Of a stretch of 64,000 bases of DNA, positions 31,785 to 39,044 are shown piece by piece. The first letter of the stretch is position 1. The number at the start of each line of letters is the position of its first letter. The notes beneath the pieces are model-generated. The model was not told the origin of the DNA, made no database searches, and was given only the letters and a program-made list of their open reading frames with translations. Origin of the DNA: Rhodanobacter denitrificans (GTDB lineage Bacteria > Pseudomonadota > Gammaproteobacteria > Xanthomonadales > Rhodanobacteraceae); assembly GCA_003241385.1 (NCBI GenBank), contig QFPO01000005.1:413049-477048 (forward strand). Direction: 5' to 3'. Position numbers and translations under genes: made by a program.

Positions 31785-34166
31785 ATGAGCGCACGCATCC
31801 TCTATCGATTCGGAGACTTTCTGCTGTGCCCGGCCACGCGCGAGTTCCGGCAGGGCGGCGTCGTGCTGCCGGTGCCGGCGCGCGTGTTCGACTGTCTGGT
31901 CTATCTGATCGAGCATCGCGACCGCGCGGTCGGGCGCGACGAGCTCGGCGCGGCGGTCTGGGGCCGCACCGACGTGTCCGAGCCGCAGCTGACGCAGGCG
32001 ATCCTGCGTGCCCGGCGTCTGCTCGGCGAGGGCAGCGGGCAGCCGAGCTGCATCCGCACGATTCCGAAGTTCGGCTATCGCTGGGCCTGCGAGGTCAGCG
32101 TCGAGCCGGCCGAACCCGACGCGCCGGCGTCCGGGCCGGCTACAGCGGCGGGCGGCGAGCCCGCGGGCGAGGCATCGGTCGCCGCGGCGCCGCCGGATAC
32201 CGCGCCGAAGCCGCGCCCTCGATGGCGCGTCGCCGTGGCCGCGCTGGCGGCGATCCTGGCCATGCTGGCGCTGGCCGTGATCTGGCGCGAGCAGCCGGTG
32301 CCCGCACCGCAGGCGCTGCCGGTCGCGGCGCCGTCCGGCGCGCTGGTCGTGCCGGTGGAGGTCGGCAGCGGGCGCGATCACGCCTGGGTGCGGCTGGGCG
32401 CGATGGACATGATCGCGCAGCGGCTGCGCACGGCCGGGCTCGCCGTGGCAGCGAGCGAAACCACGCTGGCCCTGCTCGCCGCGCGGCCCGCTGCCGAAGA
32501 CCTCGACGCGCTGGCACGGCGCGTCGGCGCGAGCTGGATCGTCGCCAGCCGGGCCGACCGCAGCGCCCGCGGCTGGCGTGTCGGCCTGCGCGCGACCGAT
32601 GCCGACGGCCGGCAGCGCAGCGCCTCCGGCGAGGCCGAGGACGTCCTGACCGCGGTGCAGGTCGCGACCGACGCGCTGCTCGCGCAGATCGGTCTGAGCG
32701 CGCCGCCGGCCGCGACGCGTGATCCGGCGGTCGAGGAGGTCCTGCAGCGCGCGCAGGCGGCGATGCTCGAGAACGACCTCCAGGGCGCCGCGCGCATTCT
32801 GACCGAGACACCGCTGCCGGCTTCGGCGCAGCCCGAGCTGCGTTACCAGCTCGCCTCGCTGGCGCATCGGGCCGGGCGACTCGACGAGGCCGAGCGGATG
32901 CTGCAGGACCTGCTCGACGACGAGTCCGCCGCGGCCGACGGCGCCTTGCGCGGCCGCATCCACTACGGCCTCGGCGCGATCGCGATGATGCGCGACCGCG
33001 CTGCGGTGGCCGAGCAGGCGTTCGAGCAGTCGCTGCAGTCGCTGGACCGGGAGCGCCAGCGCCTCGACTACGGCAAGGCGCTCGCCGGCCGCGGCGGCGC
33101 GCGGCTGACGCTCGGCCGCGTCGGCGAGGGGCTGGACGATCTCGGCGAGGCGCGCGTGCTGCTCGAGCAGGCGGGCGACCGCCTGGCACTGGCCCGGTTG
33201 AACCTCAACTACGGCATCGTGCTGCTGCTGCGCGACCGGCCGGCGCAGGCCGTGACCGCGTTGACCGAGGCCTTGGATCAGCTGGAGCCGTTCGGCGCGC
33301 TCAACGAACGCGCCCACGGCTATTCGGCCCTGGTCAACGCGCGCCTGGCGCTGCTCGATCTGGCCGGTGCGCGTGCCGCCAACGAGGCCGCGCGTGCGCT
33401 GCTGACGCGGATCGGCGATCCACTGAGCCGGGCCGAGATCCTGATCGACCGCGCCGCGCTGCTGATCGCCGAAGGCCGTGACGCCGAGCTGGATTCGACG
33501 TTCGAGGCGCTCGCCGCGCTCGGCCTCGCCGACCATGCCCGTCTGGACGGCCGCCGCGATGTGCTGCGTGCGCGCCGGGCCTGGGACCGCGGCGATGCGG
33601 TGGCGGCGGCCGATGCCGCGCGCGCGGCGGTCCTCAAGCTCGCGGCGAGCGAGCCGGACACGGCCGCCGACGTGCTGCTGCTCGGCCAGCGCGCGCTGTT
33701 GAGCCTGGGGCGCGGCGACGAGGCGGCGGCCGCGCTGGCGGCGGCTGCGCCGCTGCTCGGCGCGACGCGCGACGGCCGCATGCCGATCGGCCTGCGTCTG
33801 GCGCGCGCGGAGCTCGCTGCCGCCACCGGCCGGCCGACGGCCGCGGACGAGTTCGCGGCGGCGCAGGCCGACGTCGATGTCCGCGACGTGCCGGCCCAGT
33901 CGCTCGCGGTCGCCGTGTCGATCGTGCCGTACCTGTTGCGCAGCGGCCGTGTCGAGGCCGCCAGCGCGGTGGTCGGGCGTCTGCCGGCCGCCGCGTCGGG
34001 CGTCTTCGAAGGCGCCCTGCTGCAGGTGCGCGTACACCAGGCACTCGGCCACCGGCAGGCCTGGGCCGAGGCGCTGCAGCACGCGCGCTCGCTGGCCGGC
34101 GCTCGGCCGATCCCGGTCGATCTGCAGTCGCCGCCGTCGAACGCGCGGATCGCCGGAAGCCGCTGA
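31785..34166 (+). CDS. Membrane-bound winged-helix transcriptional regulator with TPR-like periplasmic region
   Basis: 793 residues. An N-terminal OmpR/CadC-type winged-helix domain (about 5-105; 'LCPATREFRQGG', 'LTQAILRARRLLG', 'IRTIPKFGYRW') is followed by an Ala/Pro-rich linker, one transmembrane helix (148-167) and about 600 residues of helical, TPR-like repeats outside the membrane. This is the CadC-like one-component layout: the periplasmic part senses a signal and the cytosolic domain binds DNA. The ligand and targets are unknown. Next to it is a GEVED-domain exoprotein, a plausible but unproven target. Confidence 0.82.
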   Translation: MSARILYRFGDFLLCPATREFRQGGVVLPVPARVFDCLVYLIEHRDRAVGRDELGAAVWGRTDVSEPQLTQAILRARRLLGEGSGQPSCIRTIPKFGYRWACEVSVEPAEPDAPASGPATAAGGEPAGEASVAAAPPDTAPKPRPRWRVAVAALAAILAMLALAVIWREQPVPAPQALPVAAPSGALVVPVEVGSGRDHAWVRLGAMDMIAQRLRTAGLAVAASETTLALLAARPAAEDLDALARRVGASWIVASRADRSARGWRVGLRATDADGRQRSASGEAEDVLTAVQVATDALLAQIGLSAPPAATRDPAVEEVLQRAQAAMLENDLQGAARILTETPLPASAQPELRYQLASLAHRAGRLDEAERMLQDLLDDESAAADGALRGRIHYGLGAIAMMRDRAAVAEQAFEQSLQSLDRERQRLDYGKALAGRGGARLTLGRVGEGLDDLGEARVLLEQAGDRLALARLNLNYGIVLLLRDRPAQAVTALTEALDQLEPFGALNERAHGYSALVNARLALLDLAGARAANEAARALLTRIGDPLSRAEILIDRAALLIAEGRDAELDSTFEALAALGLADHARLDGRRDVLRARRAWDRGDAVAAADAARAAVLKLAASEPDTAADVLLLGQRALLSLGRGDEAAAALAAAAPLLGATRDGRMPIGLRLARAELAAATGRPTAADEFAAAQADVDVRDVPAQSLAVAVSIVPYLLRSGRVEAASAVVGRLPAAASGVFEGALLQVRVHQALGHRQAWAEALQHARSLAGARPIPVDLQSPPSNARIAGSR

Positions 34167-34264
34167 GCGCCGCTGCGGGCCCGCGTTAGCGTGCGGTTAG
34201 GACATTCCAACCGCCCGGCAACCCGCCGCGAGCGACAACGCTCTCGCCATTCGGACAATCGGAC

Positions 34265-34325
34265 GGACCCGCCAGTGGCGGCAGCCGGCGTCGCTCGCAG
34301 CGGCCGCGCGGGCGGGTCCTTTCCT
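34265..34325 (+). terminator. Terminator-like long-loop hairpin
   Basis: Perfect 9-bp arms GGACCCGCC (34265-34273) and GGCGGGTCC (34311-34319), followed by TTTCCT. Smaller internal stems fit in the 37-base loop. It lies after the regulator gene and before the exoprotein gene. Confidence 0.45.
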
Positions 34326-34345
34326 ATACGTACGGGGTCAATCAC

Positions 34346-36040
34346 GTGGAAACAGCACTCAATCGATCGCCGGGCGCCTCGGTGCCGGGCAGCGCGGGCG
34401 GGACGGGCCGGTCCGTCGCACGGCCGGTGCGGCGCGCGTCCGCCTGGATGTACGGCTTGTTGTTCGGCCTGCTCGGCTGGCTGCCGCTGTCCGCCGCGAC
34501 GGCCGGCACGCCGGCGCTGCAGCTGGATGTGGATACGATCGTCGAGTACTGGTTCTGGGCCGGCGGCGTCGAGGTGACCGGCAGCGGCTTCGCGGCGACG
34601 ACCGCGCTCGAGGTCACGGTCACCGATCCGGACGGCGGCGTGCGCCGGTTTCCGGCGAGCACCGATGCGTCCGGCGGCTTCGTCGTGCGCGTCAACGCGA
34701 TGAAACTGCGCTCGGTGCTCGGCCAGCACGTCGTCGCCGCGGACGACGGTGCCGGCGCTGCGGCGCAGGTGCCGCTGACGGTCATCCGTGACCCGGACGA
34801 AGTGCTCGACGTCAAGGCTGCTCCGGACGCGCTGCCGATCGCGCAGTTCTTCGCCAGCGGGACCGAGATCCGCATCGAGGGGTTGGCGGCCAATGCGCGG
34901 GTCAGGCTCAACCTGTCCGATCCGGCCGAGAACATCGGCGAACTGATGACGACCGAGGAGCTGTATGCCGATGCGGCCGGCCGCTTCACGTTCGTGCTCG
35001 ATCCGAGCACGCAGATCTTCGGCGCCGGCGTCTCGGAGGTGCAGCCGGTCGAGGGCGTGTGGCGGCTGAGCGCCCACGACTTCTCCGGCAACCAGCGTTA
35101 CGGCGAGGGTGTGTTCCGCATGCTGCCCGACGCGCCGAGCACCGAACACTACTGCGCGGTCGACATGACCTCGGCGGTCGAGCCGATCACGCGCGTGCGC
35201 TTCGGCGACATCGACAGCGTCTCGGCCGTCGACTCGACGGCCGGTTACGAGGACTTCACGGCGCGCTCCACCGTGGTCACGACCGGATCGATCTATCCGA
35301 TCGCATTGCAGGGCCGCGCGGCGTTCTCGTTCCATGCCAATACCTACACCGTGTTCGTCGACTGGAACCGCAACGGCATCCTCGACGACGAGGGCGAGGT
35401 CTACAGCGCGGGCGCGCTGGTCGGATCGACCGGACAGGACGGCATGGAGGTCAACTATCCGATCGGCGTGCCGGCCGGCGCCGCGGAAGGCACCACGCGC
35501 ATGCGCGTACTGAAGGTCTGGTCACCGTCGTCGTTCGCGCTGTACTGGCCGGGCGGCGCCTGCGGCGCGTATCGCTGGGGCCAGGTCGAGGACTATACGC
35601 TGCAGGTCACGCGAGCCGAGGCGATCTTCGCGAACGGATTCGAGGAGGACCTCGCCGCGCCGGCGGTCGAGAAGCGCTTCGCGGCGGCGACGGTGCCGCT
35701 GAACACGCCGACCGGCCTGACGATCACGCTGAGCAATCCGAATGCGACGCCGGCGACGCTGAGCGCCGATCTGGTCGACGCATTCCCGAGCGGCCTGGTC
35801 TCGGCGGCCAATGCCTCGACGACCTGCACGGGCGGTGCCGGACTGCTGCAGACCGGCAGCTCGGTGACGCTGCAGGCCGGTGCGACGATCCCGGCCAACG
35901 GCAGCTGCACGATCGACGTGCAGGTCGCGGCCGTGACGGCCGGCGAACTCGTCAACACGATCCCGGCCGGCAGTCTCGTCACCGACCTCGGCAGCCATGA
36001 GGCGGACGCCGTCGCGACGCTGACGGCGCAGGCGCCGTAG
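34346..36040 (+). CDS. Secreted GEVED-domain protein with internal 'IFANGFE' motif
   Basis: 564 residues. A membrane-spanning signal (about 33-52) follows a long polar start. An N-terminal Ig-like region carries a likely ligand-binding domain. A GEVED domain (about 265-425, 'FHANTYTVFVDWNRNGILDD', trimmed; 'WGQVEDYTLQV') resembles beta domains of secreted proteases and adhesins. The motif 'IFANGFE' (427-433) ends this part. It is followed by a DUF11-like beta domain (about 440-564) with two Cys ('TTCTGG', 'GSCTID'). I infer an extracellular or surface protein of unknown binding target. Confidence 0.75.
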   Translation: METALNRSPGASVPGSAGGTGRSVARPVRRASAWMYGLLFGLLGWLPLSAATAGTPALQLDVDTIVEYWFWAGGVEVTGSGFAATTALEVTVTDPDGGVRRFPASTDASGGFVVRVNAMKLRSVLGQHVVAADDGAGAAAQVPLTVIRDPDEVLDVKAAPDALPIAQFFASGTEIRIEGLAANARVRLNLSDPAENIGELMTTEELYADAAGRFTFVLDPSTQIFGAGVSEVQPVEGVWRLSAHDFSGNQRYGEGVFRMLPDAPSTEHYCAVDMTSAVEPITRVRFGDIDSVSAVDSTAGYEDFTARSTVVTTGSIYPIALQGRAAFSFHANTYTVFVDWNRNGILDDEGEVYSAGALVGSTGQDGMEVNYPIGVPAGAAEGTTRMRVLKVWSPSSFALYWPGGACGAYRWGQVEDYTLQVTRAEAIFANGFEEDLAAPAVEKRFAAATVPLNTPTGLTITLSNPNATPATLSADLVDAFPSGLVSAANASTTCTGGAGLLQTGSSVTLQAGATIPANGSCTIDVQVAAVTAGELVNTIPAGSLVTDLGSHEADAVATLTAQAP

Positions 36041-36053
36041 CGTCGCGCGGATG

Positions 36054-36083
36054 CCGTACGGCCGGCCGATGCCGGCCGTACGG
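36054..36083. terminator. Perfect 13-bp hairpin between convergent genes
   Basis: Arms CCGTACGGCCGGC (36054-36066) and its exact complement (36071-36083) enclose a CGAT loop. It is the whole of the non-coding signal between the exoprotein and the DUF4785 gene, and has no U-tract. Confidence 0.6.
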
Positions 36084-36101
36084 TGCGCGGATCGTCGCGT
36101 C

Positions 36102-37301
36102 TCAGCGCTCGATCCGCAGCGCCCGCGCGCGGCGTTCGATCAGCGCCGGCACGGTCTGGTCGTTCAGACGCAGATCGCGTAGTTCGAACGGCGCGTTCAG
36201 ACCGGCCGCACTGGCCGGAAAGTCCAGACGCAGGCGCCCGCTGCCGGGCTCGAACCAGGCCGCCGACTGCGCCGCGGCGGCCGGCACCAGACGGCCGTCC
36301 GCAGCGGTGCCGTAGAGCACGCCGCGCACCTCGTAGCGGCCGGCGCTGGCGACGTCGAGGTCGACGTCGATCGCGGTCGTGCCGCGTCCCGGCGCCTTGC
36401 CGTCGCGTGTCGCGGCGGCGATGCGCGCGGTCGGCACGCTGACCGCGATCGCGGTGCGTGCATCGCGCTGGAACGCGCGCGTGCCGTCGTTCGCGGCCAC
36501 GCTGGTGCGCAGATCCCAGAGTCCGGCCATCGCCGCGGCCGCGTCCGGAATCTGTACGCTGCCGCGCGCCCGGCTGCCGTCGCTGCGCAGATCCAGATCG
36601 AGCGCGGTGCCATCCGGCGCGACCAGCAGGCCGGCGGCGTGGCCGATGCGGGCGCCGCCTTCGAGCGCCAGATCGACCTCGACCGTGTCGCCGGCATGCA
36701 GCGTGTCGCGCCGGGACGCCAGCGTCAGCACCTGGTCGCTGCGCGGTTCGGCGACGTGCAGCAGATACTCGCCACGTGCGCCGTCCAACTGCAGCGCGGC
36801 GCCGGTCTCGTAGCCGTCACGCAGGCGGAAGCCGAGCGCACCGGTCGCGACCTGCATGCCAGCCGCGCGCAGGGCGGCCGCATCGGCCAGCGCCTCGCCG
36901 GCCTGATCGAGCGTCGTCCGCTCCGCGCCGCGCACGATTCGTATCCGGGCCGCGTCCGGCGCCGCGGCCGACGGCGTCGGCGACAGCAGGATCAGCGCGC
37001 CGGCCGAGGTCAGCGCCAGCGGATAGCCCTGGCGCAGCGCGGCGGCATCGACGCGCTGCCAGTACTCGCGACTCTCGGCGCGGTGGAGCGCCGGCTCGGC
37101 GGTCAGCGCCTCGTCGGCCGCGAGCGGCTGTGCATAGGTCAGCGGCAGGCGTTCGATCGAGTCCGGTACGGCGCGGTCGATCGCGCGTGCGCGCGCCGGC
37201 ACCAGGTCGCCGGGCTGTGCCGGCAGCAGGCCGGCGGTCTGGGCCTGCACGGCCGTGGCGGCGAGCAGCAACAGCGAGGCCCAACGGTTCGTCTTCGTCA
37301 T
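36102..37301 (-). CDS. DUF4785 family secreted protein
   Basis: 399 residues with a signal peptide (about 1-22, 'SLLLLAATAVQAQ'). The mature part is beta-rich, with consecutive Ig-like modules ('DTVEVDLALEGG', 'GRYEVRGVLYGTAADGRL'), matching what I recall of DUF4785 proteins of Xanthomonas and Lysobacter. Function is unknown. It begins 11 bases after a secreted lipase-like hydrolase, so the two are made together; one could speculate about a folding or export helper for the hydrolase, but nothing in the sequence proves it. Confidence 0.72.
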   Translation of the reverse strand: MTKTNRWASLLLLAATAVQAQTAGLLPAQPGDLVPARARAIDRAVPDSIERLPLTYAQPLAADEALTAEPALHRAESREYWQRVDAAALRQGYPLALTSAGALILLSPTPSAAAPDAARIRIVRGAERTTLDQAGEALADAAALRAAGMQVATGALGFRLRDGYETGAALQLDGARGEYLLHVAEPRSDQVLTLASRRDTLHAGDTVEVDLALEGGARIGHAAGLLVAPDGTALDLDLRSDGSRARGSVQIPDAAAAMAGLWDLRTSVAANDGTRAFQRDARTAIAVSVPTARIAAATRDGKAPGRGTTAIDVDLDVASAGRYEVRGVLYGTAADGRLVPAAAAQSAAWFEPGSGRLRLDFPASAAGLNAPFELRDLRLNDQTVPALIERRARALRIER

Positions 37302-37312
37302 CGCGGCGGCTC

Positions 37313-38173
37313 CTACAGGTCGTTGCGCAGGATCGTGTCCAGGCCGAAGCACGGACGCCGGCTCTGGTTGTGGTTCAGCACGTAGCCGCTCGAGCTGCGC
37401 TGGTAGTCGTAGAACCAGAGCCGGCCGGCGGCGTTCTGGCTGGTGCAGTTGAGGAAGCCGTCGGAACAGCCGGCCAGCCAGTTCTGCGTGAACTCGAGCC
37501 CGACGCTCTGCGCGTAGCCGCCGCAGTAGGCGTTGCCGCTGAAGACGCCGGAACTGACGTCGCTGCCGACCACGTTCCAGAAACCCTTCGGCAGCGCCGG
37601 ACGGCCGCTGGTGCCGGCCAGGTTGTTCTGGTTGTAGTAGGCCATCCAGCTGACCTGCTGCATGCGGACCGCGTCGTTCTGATAGCCGAGCAGCCAGCCG
37701 AGCGCGTTCTCGAACATGTTGCCGGCGATGACGGCGTCGGCCAGCGGCGTGCCGGCGCTCGAGGGCGCCAGTGCGTTGACCCAGCGCGTGCGCTGGATGA
37801 TCGTCGGATAGCGGCTGTCGTAGGTCGGGTTCGACAGGATCCAGCGCATGACGTTGCCGCCGTTGGAATGCGTGATCACGACCAGGTCGGTGATGCCGCG
37901 GCTGGTGATGAATCCGTGCAGCTGCGTGGCGAGGCAGCCGGCGGCGCGGCTGTCCCACATGTACTGCTCGAAATCGCAATTGACGACGAGATAGTTGGCG
38001 GTATTGGGCAGTCCCTGCCGCACCGAGTCGACGAAGTCGGCGGTCCAGTAATCGTTCAAGGCATTGGTCTGGCGGCCGGTACCGTGAACGAAGGCCACGC
38101 CGGTCACGGCATGGACCAGTCCGGGCGACAGCAGACACACGCACAGCAGCAAGGCGGACACGGATCGGAACAT
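37313..38173 (-). CDS. Secreted alpha/beta-hydrolase (lipase/esterase-like)
   Basis: 286 residues with a signal peptide (about 1-22). The oxyanion-region 'VAFVHGTGRQ' (26-35) and a nucleophile elbow 'VVITHSNGGNVM' (98-109; S103) mark an alpha/beta-hydrolase, with THSNGG in place of the common GHSQG. Several Cys ('DCGG'-like pairs) suggest disulfides. A lipase or esterase acting outside the cytosol is likely; the substrate is unknown. First gene of a two-gene unit with the DUF4785 gene. Confidence 0.75.
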   Translation of the reverse strand: MFRSVSALLLCVCLLSPGLVHAVTGVAFVHGTGRQTNALNDYWTADFVDSVRQGLPNTANYLVVNCDFEQYMWDSRAAGCLATQLHGFITSRGITDLVVITHSNGGNVMRWILSNPTYDSRYPTIIQRTRWVNALAPSSAGTPLADAVIAGNMFENALGWLLGYQNDAVRMQQVSWMAYYNQNNLAGTSGRPALPKGFWNVVGSDVSSGVFSGNAYCGGYAQSVGLEFTQNWLAGCSDGFLNCTSQNAAGRLWFYDYQRSSSGYVLNHNQSRRPCFGLDTILRNDL

Positions 38174-38240
38174 CGGATTCTCCCCAGAGCGATGAGCGCA
38201 ATCGCGCGGCGTGGTCGGTCCGGACGCCGGCGTATGGACG

Positions 38241-38921
38241 CTAGCGTTCCGGGTCGGCCGGTTCCATGACCGGGTCCGCAAAACCGGTCCGGCCATGCGT
38301 CGCGTCCGGCATGTGCATCTGCAGCACGTACGAGGCCGACGGCACCGGCACGCCGTCGACGCAGCGGCCGGTGTGCCGCTGCGCCGTGCAGCGGAAGCCG
38401 AGCGTCTCGAGCAGCCCGCGCGAGGCGAGGTTGCGCGGATCGACGTCGGCCCGCAGCGTACGCAGGCCGAGGGCACCGGCCGCATGCGCGATCGCCAGGT
38501 GCACGGCCTCGGAGGCGTGGCCGCGCCGCCACCGGGCCGAGGCGATCGCATAGCCGAGTTCGGCCCGGCGGCGGGCCGCATCGGCGCCGAACAACGACAC
38601 CGTGCCGATTACCGTGTCCTCGTCGCGCACGGCGATGCCCCATTGCCAGAAGCGGCGGTCGCGACGGCCGGCTTCGAGGTTGGCGAAGTACCAGGCCGCG
38701 TCGGCCGGCGAAGCCAGCGGCGGATGGCTCCAGTAGCGCATGACCAGCGGATCGGAGAACACGGCGTACAAAGCCGGCAGATCGCGCTCGGCCAGCTGAC
38801 GCAGGACCAGATGCGGACCGGTCAGCGTCGGCAGCGCGGCGACCGCCGGCAGCGCCGGGCGATACGGCGCCTGCGGTGCCCGGTCGGGACGAGGCGGCGG
38901 CCGGCGGCGTGCAATTGGCAT
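38241..38921 (-). CDS. GNAT-family N-acetyltransferase
   Basis: 226 residues. After a basic, Pro-rich start (about 1-30) comes a complete GNAT fold of the RimJ/L subtype: 'LRQLAERDLPALYAVFSDP', 'WGIAVRDEDTVIGTVSLF', then the acetyl-CoA loop 'RWRRGHASEAVHLAIAHA' and 'DPRNLASRGLLETLGF'. It transfers acetyl from acetyl-CoA to an amine; the acceptor is unknown. The ATG at 38921 is the start; 'TGGCATATTTCC' just upstream contains an AT-rich segment. It diverges from the DosP-like gene. Confidence 0.82.
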   Translation of the reverse strand: MPIARRRPPPRPDRAPQAPYRPALPAVAALPTLTGPHLVLRQLAERDLPALYAVFSDPLVMRYWSHPPLASPADAAWYFANLEAGRRDRRFWQWGIAVRDEDTVIGTVSLFGADAARRRAELGYAIASARWRRGHASEAVHLAIAHAAGALGLRTLRADVDPRNLASRGLLETLGFRCTAQRHTGRCVDGVPVPSASYVLQMHMPDATHGRTGFADPVMEPADPER

Positions 38922-39044
38922 ATTTCCGAGTACTCCAAGGCCCGATACCATCGTCGGGCCGACCCGCGGGCCGGCGGCCGTGCCGCGTACCGGAACCGTC
39001 CGGCGCGAGCCGTCCGACCCAGCCGACGCAGGAGCGAGGGGCCG

